Positions 16,412 to 25,726 of a stretch of 64,000 nt of DNA are shown here, piece by piece; positions within the stretch are counted from its first letter, which is position 1, and each line of letters starts with the position of its first letter. Origin of the DNA: Mangrovimonas futianensis. Lineage in GTDB: Bacteria > Bacteroidota > Bacteroidia > Flavobacteriales > Flavobacteriaceae. Location of the stretch: NCBI RefSeq assembly GCF_021245805.1, contig NZ_JAJJNF010000006.1, forward strand, positions 124,001-188,000, given 5' to 3'. Position numbers and translations under genes: made by a program. Below the pieces are notes generated by a model, which did no database searches, had not been told where the DNA came from, and saw only the letters and a program-made list of their open reading frames with translations.

Positions 16412-17716
16412 ATGAAAACAAAACATACATTTTTATTACTTCTGGTTTGCCTTGTATTCAGTTGTAATACAGACACCAGAAAGAAGAGAACAAGGAATGT
16501 GACAAACGCGCATGATTATCGTGGATTTTTTGAGTTGAAAGAGAATGAGGCGCTGCAAAAGGCAAAAAGCGAATATGCTTTTTGGGAAAAAAAGCTAGAA
16601 AAAGAACCGAGTCAATATCCGTACCTTGCTAAAATAGCAGCGTCTCAATCTCAATTATTCACGATTACAGGAGATATCAAGTATCTCAAAGAGGCTGAAT
16701 CAAATCTTACAGCCTTAAATGAAAAATCTCATTACACCAATTCGGGTAGTTTAAGGTCTTTAGCCCATAACTATATTTCGCAACACCGCTTTAAAGAAGC
16801 GTTAGCACTTTTAAAAAAGGCAGAGACTCAGGGAGAGCGATTGAAATCGACCCAAAAGATGCTTTTTGACGTGCATTTGGAACTTGGAAATACCGCCGAA
16901 GCCAAACACTATTTGGAAACTATTAAAAACTTAAGCGACTTTGATTATTTAATTCGCTTATCAAAATGGAGCGATCATCAGGGTAATTTGGAGGCTGCCA
17001 TTAAGTATATGGAAAAAGCACAAATTATTGCAGAACGTTCCAATGTTAAGAGCCTTAAGGAATGGTCGTATACCAATATAGCAGACTTTTATGGACACCA
17101 CGGTGATATTGAGAAATCTTACAACCATTACATAAAGGCATTACAATTAAACCCAAATAACGCCTATGCCAAAAAGGGGATTGCTTGGATTGTCTATTCG
17201 CATGAAAGAAATCCAGAAGAGGCTTTAAAAATTTTAATTAGTGTAAGTAAAGAACATAACGCTCCAGATTATCTGCTTCTTAAAGCAGAAATAGCATCGT
17301 ATATGGGAAAAAATAAAGAAAAAGAAACCTATTTGGAAACTTATGTGGCGGCTGTAAAAAGGCCAGAATATGGCGATATGTATAATGCTTACAACGTTTT
17401 ATTATACACCGATGAATTCAATCAAGCACAGAACGCTATGGTTTATGCTCAAAAAGAAGTAGCCAATAGGCCTACGGCTTTATCATATGATTTGCTAGCA
17501 TGGGCTAATTTAAGTGAAGGAAATAAATTAAAGGCTTTAGAAATAGCTCAGTCTCATGTTGTTGGAAAAACTTTTGAGCCAACAGCGCAATATCATTTGG
17601 CGGAAATTTTTAAGGCCAATGGCTTAGAGAATGAAGCACAAAAAATCAAAACAGAATTACTTGAAAGTACCTATGAACTTGGTCCTTTAATGGAACAAGA
17701 AATTAAGAAAATTTAA
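16412..17716 (+). CDS. TPR-repeat lipoprotein
   Basis: A 434-aa protein: lipoprotein signal MKTKHTFLLLLVCLVFSC, a basic linker (RKKRTR), then helical tetratricopeptide-like repeats such as HRFKEALALLKKAETQ, GNLEAAIKYMEKAQI and GDIEKSYNHYIKALQLNPNNAYA. TPRs mediate protein-protein contacts. It lies between the DUF4331 pair and the TonB receptor, 88 bp after the former, so it may help assemble or feed that system. No enzyme motif is visible. Confidence 0.8.
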   Translation: MKTKHTFLLLLVCLVFSCNTDTRKKRTRNVTNAHDYRGFFELKENEALQKAKSEYAFWEKKLEKEPSQYPYLAKIAASQSQLFTITGDIKYLKEAESNLTALNEKSHYTNSGSLRSLAHNYISQHRFKEALALLKKAETQGERLKSTQKMLFDVHLELGNTAEAKHYLETIKNLSDFDYLIRLSKWSDHQGNLEAAIKYMEKAQIIAERSNVKSLKEWSYTNIADFYGHHGDIEKSYNHYIKALQLNPNNAYAKKGIAWIVYSHERNPEEALKILISVSKEHNAPDYLLLKAEIASYMGKNKEKETYLETYVAAVKRPEYGDMYNAYNVLLYTDEFNQAQNAMVYAQKEVANRPTALSYDLLAWANLSEGNKLKALEIAQSHVVGKTFEPTAQYHLAEIFKANGLENEAQKIKTELLESTYELGPLMEQEIKKI

Positions 17717-17719
17717 ACA

Positions 17720-17748
17720 TTTGACACTATTAGCATTTAGTATTTTCG
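17720..17748 (+). promoter_or_regulatory. candidate promoter of the TonB receptor gene
   Basis: TTTG (17720-17723) and TATTTTCG (17741-17748, one mismatch to TAnnTTTG) are spaced 17 bp, near the spacing of Bacteroidota -33/-7 promoters, 17 bp before the ATG at 17765. Confidence 0.3.
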
Positions 17749-17764
17749 CCAAAAATTATCCCCT

Positions 17765-19993
17765 ATGATTAAATCATTACTCACTTTCTGTTTATTGTTT
17801 ATTATTAGTTCCTTAGCCCAAGGGCAAACCATGCAAGGGCATGTGTTGGATGAAAATAATAAACCTCTAGATGGTGCTTATCTATATAATGAAAATTCAA
17901 AAAAGCATGCGCATTCCAACGAAAGTGGCAGTTTTATTTTGGAAGGCAATCAGGTAAACGACTCGATAACTATAGGGTTGTTAGGATTTGAAAAAAAGAT
18001 ACGTATAGTATCTCAAGAAGATTTGAATAACATGGTAACAATTCATTTGGTAAGTAAAGCATTTTTACTGGACGAGTTGGTATTGACCAATGTGGTCAAT
18101 GCATTGCATACCGTAGCAAAATTAGATTTAGAAACCAATCCTGTTAATTCATCTCAAGATATTTTGAGGAAGGTTCCAGGGCTTATCATCGGACAACATG
18201 CAGGAGGAGGAAAGGCAGAACAAATCTTTCTACGCGGTTTTGATGTTGACCATGGTACCGATGTGAGTATCTCGGTAGACGGTATGCCCGTAAATATGGT
18301 TTCTCATGCCCACGGTCAAGGGTATAGCGATTTGCATTTTCTTATCCCAGAAACAATCAACAGCATTGAATTTGGCAAAGGTCCTTACTATGCCGAGAAA
18401 GGAGATTTTGCTACCGCAGCTTACGTCGATTTTAATACAAAAGAACGGTTGGATGATAGCGAAGTTCTTTTTAGCTACGGACAATTTAACTCCTTGCGCA
18501 CTGTGGGATTGTTTAATTTAATGGATAAGAGTAGTTCTCAAAATGCCTATGCTGCTATCGAATACATAGAAACGGATGGTCCCTTTGAATCGCCTCAAAA
18601 TTTTAACCGATTAAACCTTTTCGGGAAGTATACAGCGTTGTTAAAAGACCATGATAAGATTTCATTAAATGTTTCCCATTTTACCAGTCGTTGGGATGCT
18701 TCTGGACAAATCCCGCAACGGGCGGTTGATAGTGGTTTAATTTCAAGATTTGGTGCCATAGATGATACTGAAGGAGGAAATACCTCTAGAAGTAATATCA
18801 ATGTGTCCTACATGAAATTTATGGATGATCATACGAGTGTAAAAGCCAATGCATTTTATTCGCACTATAATTTTGAGCTGTATTCTAACTTCACTTTCTT
18901 TCTGGAAGACCCTGTTAATGGTGATCAAATAAAGCAATATGAGGATCGAGATATTCTAGGTTTTAATGCCGAAATTAAAAAACGTAAACAGCTTGGGGAC
19001 ATTGATATGAATATCTCCTCTGGGGCAGGTTTGAGGCATGATATCATTAATAATATAGAGTTGTCACATACATTGAATAGAATTGAAACTTTGGAATACT
19101 TGCAATTGGGTGATGTGAATCAGACCAATCTGTTTACGTATGTCAACACCGAATTTCTATTTGGTGCCTTAAAAGTAGCCCCAGCCTTACGATTGGATTA
19201 TTTCAAATTTATGTATAACGATCAATTGGCAGATTCATATGCAACCCAAAGTAATTCCAAAACCGCTTTGTCTCCCAAATTGAATGTGTTTTTTACGCAG
19301 AATGAGAATTTACAATGGTATTTGAAAAGTGGTATAGGATTGCACTCCAATGATGCTAGAGTTGTGCTACAGGAAAGAAAAGATATTCTTCCAAGAGCCT
19401 ATGGTGTAGATCTGGGAACTACATGGAAGCCAATCCCGAAAATGTTAATGAATGTCGCTGTTTGGACCTTATTTTCAGAACAAGAGTTTGTTTATGTAGG
19501 CGATGCTGGTATCGTGGAACCAAGTGGTAAATCTGAAAGATATGGGGTAGATCTTGGGGTTCGTTATCAATTTACCAATTGGTTGTATGTAGATACCGAT
19601 GCTACCTATACCCACGCAATAGCATCAGAGGAACCTAGTGGAATGGATTACATTCCTCTAGCACCAGACTTTACTTGGACGGGTGGTCTGGCTGTGGTTG
19701 ATTTGAAAGGGTTTAGTGGTGGAATTAGATATCGTTACGTTGATGATAGACCAGCCAATGAAGATAACTCAATCGTGGCCGAAGGTTATTTTGTGACCGA
19801 TTTTAATGTAGCCTATGAATATAAAAACATGGGAATAGGGATTACTATTGAGAATTTGTTTGATGTAGATTGGAACGAAACCCAGTTTGCCACAGAATCG
19901 AGGTTGTTTAATGAACCAGAACCAGTTGAAGAAATACATTTTACACCTGGGACTCCCTTTTACATTAGAGGAAATCTCACTTATAAATTTTAG
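17765..19993 (+). CDS. TonB-dependent receptor
   Basis: A 742-aa outer-membrane receptor: signal peptide (cleavage near SLAQGQ), an N-terminal CarboxypepD_reg-like domain (MQGHVLDENNKPLDGAYLY, residues 23-100), a plug domain (NSSQDILRKVPGLIIGQHAG, IFLRGFDVDHGTD), and a beta-barrel ending in YIRGNLTYKF with a terminal Phe. TonB receptors import scarce ligands using ExbBD/TonB energy. Its length and missing SusD partner argue against a SusC glycan transporter. The DUF4331/TPR neighbours are the only hint to the ligand, which is unknown. A histidine-rich stretch (VSHAHGQGYSDLH) lies in the plug. Confidence 0.85.
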   Translation: MIKSLLTFCLLFIISSLAQGQTMQGHVLDENNKPLDGAYLYNENSKKHAHSNESGSFILEGNQVNDSITIGLLGFEKKIRIVSQEDLNNMVTIHLVSKAFLLDELVLTNVVNALHTVAKLDLETNPVNSSQDILRKVPGLIIGQHAGGGKAEQIFLRGFDVDHGTDVSISVDGMPVNMVSHAHGQGYSDLHFLIPETINSIEFGKGPYYAEKGDFATAAYVDFNTKERLDDSEVLFSYGQFNSLRTVGLFNLMDKSSSQNAYAAIEYIETDGPFESPQNFNRLNLFGKYTALLKDHDKISLNVSHFTSRWDASGQIPQRAVDSGLISRFGAIDDTEGGNTSRSNINVSYMKFMDDHTSVKANAFYSHYNFELYSNFTFFLEDPVNGDQIKQYEDRDILGFNAEIKKRKQLGDIDMNISSGAGLRHDIINNIELSHTLNRIETLEYLQLGDVNQTNLFTYVNTEFLFGALKVAPALRLDYFKFMYNDQLADSYATQSNSKTALSPKLNVFFTQNENLQWYLKSGIGLHSNDARVVLQERKDILPRAYGVDLGTTWKPIPKMLMNVAVWTLFSEQEFVYVGDAGIVEPSGKSERYGVDLGVRYQFTNWLYVDTDATYTHAIASEEPSGMDYIPLAPDFTWTGGLAVVDLKGFSGGIRYRYVDDRPANEDNSIVAEGYFVTDFNVAYEYKNMGIGITIENLFDVDWNETQFATESRLFNEPEPVEEIHFTPGTPFYIRGNLTYKF

Positions 19994-20055
19994 AGTAAAC
20001 TAACCTCTGTCCAAAGTTATTGGGGGATTTGTTTGGTAGAGTTTTTGTTGGTTTG

Positions 20056-20094
20056 GAAGCGTCATTTCACATGGTTGGAGGGCGCTTCTTTTTT
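20056..20094 (+). terminator. probable terminator after the TonB receptor gene
   Basis: GAAGCG (20056-20061) pairs with CGCTTC (20083-20088), followed by six T. The loop is long (21 nt), so the hairpin is modest. Confidence 0.45.
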
Positions 20095-21307
20095 ATGGCT
20101 TCTCGTGAAGATTGGAGGTTCTTATGTCAACAGGTACCAGTTCAGGTAAAATGCTAACTGGTGCATTTAAGAAAAAATAGGCGGTAGCAGACACATCATC
20201 ACTTCTATAAAAGTTGGTCCAACCTTTCAATATATTGGGATGGGTAAGGTCAACCGGCTGTGGCATTTCAAGGAGTTTGTGGAAGCTTTTATTGCTTACG
20301 CTTATGGGTTTCATGGGCACCCCGTTCTTAATCATTTCCCGAACTTTTTCTGCTGGAGCTCCACCAATTTGTTGAATGGTCACTTCCATATCTTCATAAA
20401 AAAACACAGGATCAGGAATGTGATATCTGTAGAAAGCATATTCCCCTTTTTTAGCGTCAGCTATAGGTGAGCCTTGGTATTGATGACTAAAAGGCCCTTG
20501 GCCATAGGCTGTTCCGATGTAGTCTTCAGTGCCCGATCCAACCAAACTAGGATATTCCTTATCTCCATCTAAGTAAATTTTAACCTCTCCCTCTCCAAAC
20601 CAAGTATCTTCATAGACGGGGTCTGTAAATACACCAATATTAGTTCCTAAAAATCTCCCAGAGCCTTTGATTTTGGGAAGCACTTTAAAATCCTCAGCCA
20701 ATTTGGTATGAAGGTCTCGGCTCCAATAAGTATGAAAATAAAGCACATTTTCTTGATGCTCTTCCATAAGCACATCCACATCAAAAAAAATAGCCTCTAG
20801 ATCTTTTTGAGATTCGTTGGTAACTGTAATTTTTGCCTCAGTTTTAAATGGCATGGGAATAATACAGTTAAAAGATCGTCCTTCTGGGTCACTAAAAAGG
20901 GCACTTTCAAAAGGAACACGTTGGCCCAAACCAACTCCGAAGAAATCCCCTATGGGAACCGATACGGCTGGCTTGTCACTGCCGTCCCAAAACATTTCAA
21001 TTTTAAGGGAACGCAGCATCTCAGGACTTCTATCACTAAATGTTAACCAAATACGCTTAATAGTGCCGCTGCCTTCAAGATTTACCAAATTAACAGACGT
21101 GCCAGCTTTGATGTTATCAAATGCATGTCCCTTGGCTCCTTTATTTTCTATACCACCTTGCCCTTTATCTCCTGATATGTTTTCAAAACTCACCCATTTG
21201 GTATGCTTATTTTTAGGAAGTTGATATAACTCTTGGGAGAATAGGGTAGGGCTCCCACTTATAATAAATAAAAGGACTAAAAGCGATAGTTTATGAATTA
21301 AAGACAT
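20093..21307 (-). CDS. GH172-like (DUF2961) secreted protein
   Basis: A 404-aa secreted protein: signal peptide MSLIHKLSLLVLLFIISG ending near LFSQE, then a DUF2961 domain. Visible landmarks are SFENISGDKGQGGIENKG, GSGTIKRIWLTF, PIGDFFGVG and VGSGTEDYIGTAYG. DUF2961 proteins form glycoside hydrolase family 172, with characterised members acting on fructofuranosides or arabinofuranosides. The substrate here is unknown. The frame opens at GTG 21370 inside the upstream gene, but ATG 21307 starts the signal peptide and lies 4 bp after the anti-sigma stop codon, implying an operon with the sigma/anti-sigma pair. Confidence 0.82.
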   Translation of the reverse strand: MSLIHKLSLLVLLFIISGSPTLFSQELYQLPKNKHTKWVSFENISGDKGQGGIENKGAKGHAFDNIKAGTSVNLVNLEGSGTIKRIWLTFSDRSPEMLRSLKIEMFWDGSDKPAVSVPIGDFFGVGLGQRVPFESALFSDPEGRSFNCIIPMPFKTEAKITVTNESQKDLEAIFFDVDVLMEEHQENVLYFHTYWSRDLHTKLAEDFKVLPKIKGSGRFLGTNIGVFTDPVYEDTWFGEGEVKIYLDGDKEYPSLVGSGTEDYIGTAYGQGPFSHQYQGSPIADAKKGEYAFYRYHIPDPVFFYEDMEVTIQQIGGAPAEKVREMIKNGVPMKPISVSNKSFHKLLEMPQPVDLTHPNILKGWTNFYRSDDVSATAYFFLNAPVSILPELVPVDIRTSNLHEKP

Positions 21308-21311
21308 AGTT

Positions 21312-22109
21312 TTATGAATTTGTTTCCACGGCACCCAAAGTATATAATTGATCCATAGTTGGAGACTCACTACCTCCAGCTGGTTCTAAGGTAATTCCAA
21401 AAGCTTCAGAATCATAAATATTCTCTAGGGTGAAAATTTTATTCTCATTTTCGGTAAAATCATCAATAGTTCCCAAACTTGTAGGCGTTAATGGGCTAAG
21501 GGTCAAAGACCAAATTTGATATACATTACCGCTAGGAGGTGTTGGAAGTCCTTGCAAATCAAAATAAATCTTATCATGATCTTTATCCCAATAGGCCTTT
21601 GCATAAGCCTCCGGATAAACAGCTTGTCCTGTTAAAGGAATAGAAATGACATTTTTATCTCTTATAATCGATAAGATTTGTTTGGTTTCTACCAATTTTT
21701 GATCTGTTTTTTCTAATTCAACCTCTATCAATTCCTTCTCTGTTTCTACAGTTTGAATATCAGATTCCAATTGCTGCTTTTGATTGAACAACCAAATAAG
21801 TCCGGCAAACAATAAAATGGAAGCTGCCCAACCGGTATACGCCATCCAGCCGGTATTGGGTCTTCTTATTGGAACAACTTGATTTGCTAAGCCTAATTTT
21901 TCCTTTACTGAGGCAAATAGATATTTAGGGTCAGAAGGAGATGCCATTGCCGTTAAAGAAATAATGGATGCTTCAATTTTTAAAACCTCTGAAAGGACCT
22001 CGGGAGATTTTAAAAGCATGTTATACACTTCCTCATTTTCTTGGTCTGAGAGCGCACCGGCTACATAAAGCTCTAATATTCCAGATTCTATAAATTCCTT
22101 TTCGTTCAT
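21312..22109 (-). CDS. RskA-like anti-sigma factor
   Basis: A 265-aa membrane protein. The cytoplasmic N-terminal part (residues 1-70, LYVAGALSDQENEEV) resembles anti-sigma domains; one membrane helix (WAASILLFAGLIWLF) and a coiled coil (QKQQLESDIQTVETEKELIE) follow; the extracytoplasmic end carries the RskA C-terminal signature (GNVYQIWSL, FGITLEPAGGSESPT). It holds the ECF sigma factor encoded just upstream, with a 4-bp overlap (22106-22109) between the genes. Start ATG at 22109. Confidence 0.88.
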   Translation of the reverse strand: MNEKEFIESGILELYVAGALSDQENEEVYNMLLKSPEVLSEVLKIEASIISLTAMASPSDPKYLFASVKEKLGLANQVVPIRRPNTGWMAYTGWAASILLFAGLIWLFNQKQQLESDIQTVETEKELIEVELEKTDQKLVETKQILSIIRDKNVISIPLTGQAVYPEAYAKAYWDKDHDKIYFDLQGLPTPPSGNVYQIWSLTLSPLTPTSLGTIDDFTENENKIFTLENIYDSEAFGITLEPAGGSESPTMDQLYTLGAVETNS

Positions 22110-22642
22110 GAGTTCACATTGAGCATGTTTCTAAGCTCATTAATACAATTTCTGTTTCTTGTTTTAACGGTGCCTATGGGCATATTTAATTCTTCCGAAG
22201 CTTCTTTTTGAGTAAAACCTTTGAAGTATAATAACTCAATAATTTCAATACATTTATTCGCTAATTTCTTTACAAAGTTTTGAATGCCTAAGGCATCCAT
22301 TCGACTGTTCAAGTTTTCTTGATTCTCTAAAATATCTACGAAAAACTGGGCATTGAGGTTTTTCTTAGAATTTTTAAACGTTTTGGAGCGGGTTTTATCT
22401 ATTGCTGTATTTCTCGCTATATTAAGAATCCATGTAAAAAAGCGCCCTTTCTTAGCAGAGTACGTATGGGAATGATTCCAAGCCTTAATAAATACATCTT
22501 GAGTTAGTTCTTGAGCAGTATCGTGATCTCTTACAATATTGAAAATAACACCATGCATACTTTCGGCATACATGTTATATAAAGTTTCAAAGGCTTTTTC
22601 ATCTTTCTTTTGAAAACTTTTGACCAAATGGGTTATGTCCAT
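22106..22642 (-). CDS. ECF-type RNA polymerase sigma factor
   Basis: A 178-aa sigma-70 family protein. Region 2 has YNMYAESMHGVIFNI, HDTAQELTQDVFIKAWN and FFTWILNIARNTAID; region 4 has LLYFKGFTQKEASEELNMP and GTVKTRNRNCINELR. ECF factors direct RNA polymerase to stress or envelope promoters and are held by anti-sigma factors; its partner overlaps it downstream. A secreted GH172-like protein completes the operon. Start ATG at 22642. Confidence 0.92.
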   Translation of the reverse strand: MDITHLVKSFQKKDEKAFETLYNMYAESMHGVIFNIVRDHDTAQELTQDVFIKAWNHSHTYSAKKGRFFTWILNIARNTAIDKTRSKTFKNSKKNLNAQFFVDILENQENLNSRMDALGIQNFVKKLANKCIEIIELLYFKGFTQKEASEELNMPIGTVKTRNRNCINELRNMLNVNS

Positions 22643-22689
22643 ATTGTGGGATTTGTAGGTTTGAATTTATAAAATATTATTTTAATAAA

Positions 22690-22718
22690 AAAAGCTACCT
22701 GTTTTAGGTAGCTTTTTA
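22690..22718 (-). terminator. strong intrinsic terminator between sodC and the sigma-factor gene
   Basis: AAAAAGCTACCT (22690-22701) and AGGTAGCTTTTT (22707-22718) form a 12-bp perfect stem with a 5-nt loop and flanking A/T tracts on both sides. It lies just after the sodC stop on the minus strand and can work in both directions. Confidence 0.85.
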
Positions 22719-22741
22719 AAAATATCGAAATAAATAACTAT

Positions 22742-23323
22742 TTATTCAATAATGCCTCCGCAACTCACGCGTCCTCCAGCATCACCAGTAGGTTGCGTAG
22801 TAAAGTCATCGGTTCCTTGATGCACGATTACGGCTTTTCCAACAATATCTCTGTTAGGGTCACCACATCCTATACACCATTCACCACCTGCGTTGAAGGT
22901 AATAGTTCCATTACCATTTTCATCGGCAGTAAAGTTTCCGATGTCTCCTTTATGGAAACCTTCGGCAGCACCCCATTTTCCATGAGGCTGATTTGTAGGG
23001 TTCCAGTGTCCTCCTGTTGAAGTCCCATCTGGAGCCGAACAATCTGCTTTTTCATGAATGTGGATGGCGTGAGAACCAGGCTCTAAACCTTCAAAAACGG
23101 CCACAACGGTTACCTGCCCGTCTTTATCAGTAAAAACGGCATTTCCAGAAACCTGAGTGTCACTTTTAGGTTCCATAGCCAATTTTATCTTTTTGACTTC
23201 TACTTTAGTTTCAACAACTTGTTCTTCTGTTACGGTTTCTTCATCTGCTTCCTTTTTCTTGTCGCTTTTACAGCTAGCAAATACAAGAGAAAAGGCACAT
23301 AATGCGATAACTACTTTGTTCAT
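22742..23323 (-). CDS. sodC: Cu/Zn superoxide dismutase lipoprotein
   Basis: A 193-aa lipoprotein (lipobox FASC, Cys18) with an acidic linker and a Cu/Zn-SOD domain. Copper/zinc ligands are visible in HAIHIHEKADC, GGHWNP, HGKWGAAEGFHKGDIGNF and VIVHQG, with DAGGRVSCGG at the C-terminus. It converts superoxide to hydrogen peroxide and oxygen in the envelope. An odd insert, EWCIGCGDPN, with two extra cysteines, sits before the final strand. It is monocistronic, ends at a strong terminator, and is divergent from hemN. Confidence 0.92.
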   Translation of the reverse strand: MNKVVIALCAFSLVFASCKSDKKKEADEETVTEEQVVETKVEVKKIKLAMEPKSDTQVSGNAVFTDKDGQVTVVAVFEGLEPGSHAIHIHEKADCSAPDGTSTGGHWNPTNQPHGKWGAAEGFHKGDIGNFTADENGNGTITFNAGGEWCIGCGDPNRDIVGKAVIVHQGTDDFTTQPTGDAGGRVSCGGIIE

Positions 23324-23400
23324 AATGGTTGAGTGATTTTAATGTTTAAAACTAAAATTACATAGAAACCCATAGAATCTAAAATTATTAAGAAAGGTTT

Positions 23401-23414
23401 ATGATAAATGTCAT
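23401..23414 (+). promoter_or_regulatory. Fnr/Crp-type operator upstream of hemN
   Basis: ATGATAAATGTCAT fits ATGA-N6-TCAT, an Fnr/Crp-like palindrome. Its centre (23407.5) lies 29.5 bp from the first base of the hemN -7 box TAATTTTG (23437-23444), i.e. near -42 relative to a predicted start at about 23450, the usual class II activator position. Confidence 0.6.
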
Positions 23415-23436
23415 AGTTTAACCCCTGCCTTACTTG

Positions 23437-23444
23437 TAATTTTG
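23437..23444 (+). promoter_or_regulatory. -7 promoter box of hemN
   Basis: TAATTTTG is an exact match to TAnnTTTG, 17 bp before the hemN ATG at 23462. Confidence 0.5.
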
Positions 23445-23461
23445 AATTCATAAAGTTAGGT

Positions 23462-24826
23462 ATGAAAACATCTTTGGTAACAAAGTATAATGTGGCTGGT
23501 CCCCGTTATACAAGCTACCCTACGGTGCCTTATTGGAATTTGAGCACTTTCTCTAAGGGACGTTGGGAAGATTCTGTAATACAGGCATTTTCTGAAAGTA
23601 ACACTTCGGAAGGTATCAGTATTTATATACACTTGCCCTTTTGTGAGAGCCTGTGTACATTTTGTGGTTGTAACAAACGAATTACAAAAAGGCACGATGT
23701 AGAGTTGCCTTATATAGACCAACTGTTGAAAGAATGGAGTTTGTATTTGGAATTGTTTGATTCCAGACCCATAATCAAAGAACTTCATTTAGGTGGTGGG
23801 ACACCAACCTTTTTTTCCCCAAGGAATTTAACCAAACTCATTCAGGGCATTTTTAAAGGTGCCGATAGGGCCCCTGAATGGGAGTTTAGCTTTGAAGGTC
23901 ACCCCAACAACACCACCAAAGATCATTTACAAACACTTTTTGATCTCGGTTTTAAACGAGTGAGCTATGGCGTTCAGGATTATAATGAAACTGTCCAAAA
24001 GGCGATTCATAGAATCCAACCCTTTGAAAATGTAAAGCGAGTGACCGAATGGGCCAGGGAAATAGGCTATACCTCTGTGGGGCATGATATTATTTTCGGA
24101 CTGCCGTTTCAAACTCTTGATAATGTTCTTTACACCATAAGAAGAACCCAAGAGCTCATGCCAGACCGTATTGCATTCTATAGCTACGCCCATGTGCCTT
24201 GGATCAAAGGAAACGGCCAAAGAGGCTTTAAGGATGAAGATTTACCGGCTCCCGAAATCAAACGGGCACAGTATGAAATGGGTAAGGATTTATTACAACA
24301 AGTAGGTTATACTGAGATAGGTATGGATCATTTTGCCTTACCTTCAGATGGCCTATATGAATCTATGGTCACCAAAAAACTTCACAGGAATTTTATGGGA
24401 TATACGGCTTCCAAGACCCAGATGATGATTGGTTTGGGGGTATCTGCAATTAGCGATAGTTGGTATGGTTTTGCCCAAAATGTGAAGACATTAGAGGAAT
24501 ATCAAGAACTTATTAAAGAAGGAAAATTACCAGTATTCCGCGGTCACATGTTGAATGAAGAAGATTTAATCATCCGTAAGCACATATTAAACCTTATGTG
24601 TCATCAAGAGACTTCTTGGGAAAATCCCAATCAAAAATTTAAGGAATTACAAAGTACGTTGGCTAAACTTTCTGAGATGGAAAAAGATGAATTGATCAGT
24701 ATAGAAGCCAACGGTTTGAAAATAACGGAAAAGGGAAGACCTTTTGTACGTAATGTGTGTATGGCTTTTGACCTGTTACTGCAAAGAAAACAGGCAGATA
24801 AACAATTATTTTCAATGACTGTGTAA
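23462..24826 (+). CDS. hemN: oxygen-independent coproporphyrinogen III oxidase
   Basis: A 454-aa radical SAM enzyme. The [4Fe-4S] cluster motif CESLCTFCGC (Cys61, 65, 68, 70, HemN-type CxxxCxxCxC) follows YIHLPF, and GGGTPTFF and the C-terminal HemN domain are present. It oxidatively decarboxylates coproporphyrinogen III to protoporphyrinogen IX without oxygen, supplying haem under low oxygen. Length equals classical HemN. It has an Fnr-type site at the activator position and sits beside the cbb3 oxidase block, consistent with microaerobic induction. Confidence 0.95.
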   Translation: MKTSLVTKYNVAGPRYTSYPTVPYWNLSTFSKGRWEDSVIQAFSESNTSEGISIYIHLPFCESLCTFCGCNKRITKRHDVELPYIDQLLKEWSLYLELFDSRPIIKELHLGGGTPTFFSPRNLTKLIQGIFKGADRAPEWEFSFEGHPNNTTKDHLQTLFDLGFKRVSYGVQDYNETVQKAIHRIQPFENVKRVTEWAREIGYTSVGHDIIFGLPFQTLDNVLYTIRRTQELMPDRIAFYSYAHVPWIKGNGQRGFKDEDLPAPEIKRAQYEMGKDLLQQVGYTEIGMDHFALPSDGLYESMVTKKLHRNFMGYTASKTQMMIGLGVSAISDSWYGFAQNVKTLEEYQELIKEGKLPVFRGHMLNEEDLIIRKHILNLMCHQETSWENPNQKFKELQSTLAKLSEMEKDELISIEANGLKITEKGRPFVRNVCMAFDLLLQRKQADKQLFSMTV

Positions 24827-24890
24827 AAGGTCGGGAGCTTTAAATAATATTTTTAACTTAGTACAAATTTTAAACAACTTAATCATTACC

Positions 24891-25724
24891 ATGAATAAAA
24901 TTATTGTACCCATCGATTTTTCTGATTATTCAGAATACGCCTTACAGGCTGCGGCTTCTTTGGCGAAAAAAAACGACGCTGAAATTCTTGCTTTACATAT
25001 GTTGGAGCTTTCTGATTTTATGTTGACAATTTCTGGTTCTGCATTAGATGAGCAAACGGTGTTCTATTTAAAAATGGCAGAGAAGAAATTCCATGAATTT
25101 TTAGATAAGCCCTATTTAGAGGGTATAGAAGTTACCCCAATAGTAAAGCATTTTAAATCGTTTGTTGAAGTAAGTGAAATCGCAAAGGAGCATAATGCCG
25201 ATCTAATTGTAATGGGATCACATGGTACACATGGCCTACAAGAAATGTTTGTGGGGTCCAATACTGAAAAGGTCGTAAGACATTCTGAAATCCCTGTACT
25301 GATTATCAAGGAAGAATTGAAAAGTGTAGGTTTTGACAATGTTGTATTTGCTTGTGATTTTTCAGATGAGGCTATCCCAGCTTATAAAAAGGCTACTAAA
25401 ATATTAAGCGAATTAGGTGGTCAATTGCATATCTTATATGTAAACCAACCAGCTGAACGTTTTAGAAGTTCTGACGAAATTGAAAACAAACTTAAAGAGT
25501 TTTTAACCAAGGCAGATTGTAACACGGATAACTTTAAAAATGTAGCCATAACCAATGCATACACCGTAGAGCACGGAATCTTTGCTTATGCTGATAAAAC
25601 GTCAGCCGATTTACTAGCTGTGGCCACTTACGGAAGAACAGGAATTGCACACTTCTTTGAAGGCAGTATTTCTGAAGATGTAGCAAATCATGCGAAGCTA
25701 CCGGTTTTAACTTTCAAAATTTAA
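24891..25724 (+). CDS. universal stress protein, two UspA domains
   Basis: A 277-aa protein of two tandem UspA folds. The first has KIIVPIDFSDYSEYAL and the ATP-loop-like VMGSHGTHGLQEMFVGSNTEKV; the second has NVVFACDFSDEA and TYGRTGIAHFFEGSISEDV. Usp proteins bind nucleotides and are induced in stress, starvation or oxygen limitation. It starts 64 bp after hemN on the same strand, probably in the same transcript, and is convergent with a second Usp gene 2 bp away. Confidence 0.88.
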   Translation: MNKIIVPIDFSDYSEYALQAAASLAKKNDAEILALHMLELSDFMLTISGSALDEQTVFYLKMAEKKFHEFLDKPYLEGIEVTPIVKHFKSFVEVSEIAKEHNADLIVMGSHGTHGLQEMFVGSNTEKVVRHSEIPVLIIKEELKSVGFDNVVFACDFSDEAIPAYKKATKILSELGGQLHILYVNQPAERFRSSDEIENKLKEFLTKADCNTDNFKNVAITNAYTVEHGIFAYADKTSADLLAVATYGRTGIAHFFEGSISEDVANHAKLPVLTFKI

Positions 25725-25726
25725 TT

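Noticed and set aside
24827..24890. separate Fnr site before the universal stress gene
   Set aside because: No ATGA-N6-TCA motif was found in the 64-bp gap; co-transcription with hemN is simpler.
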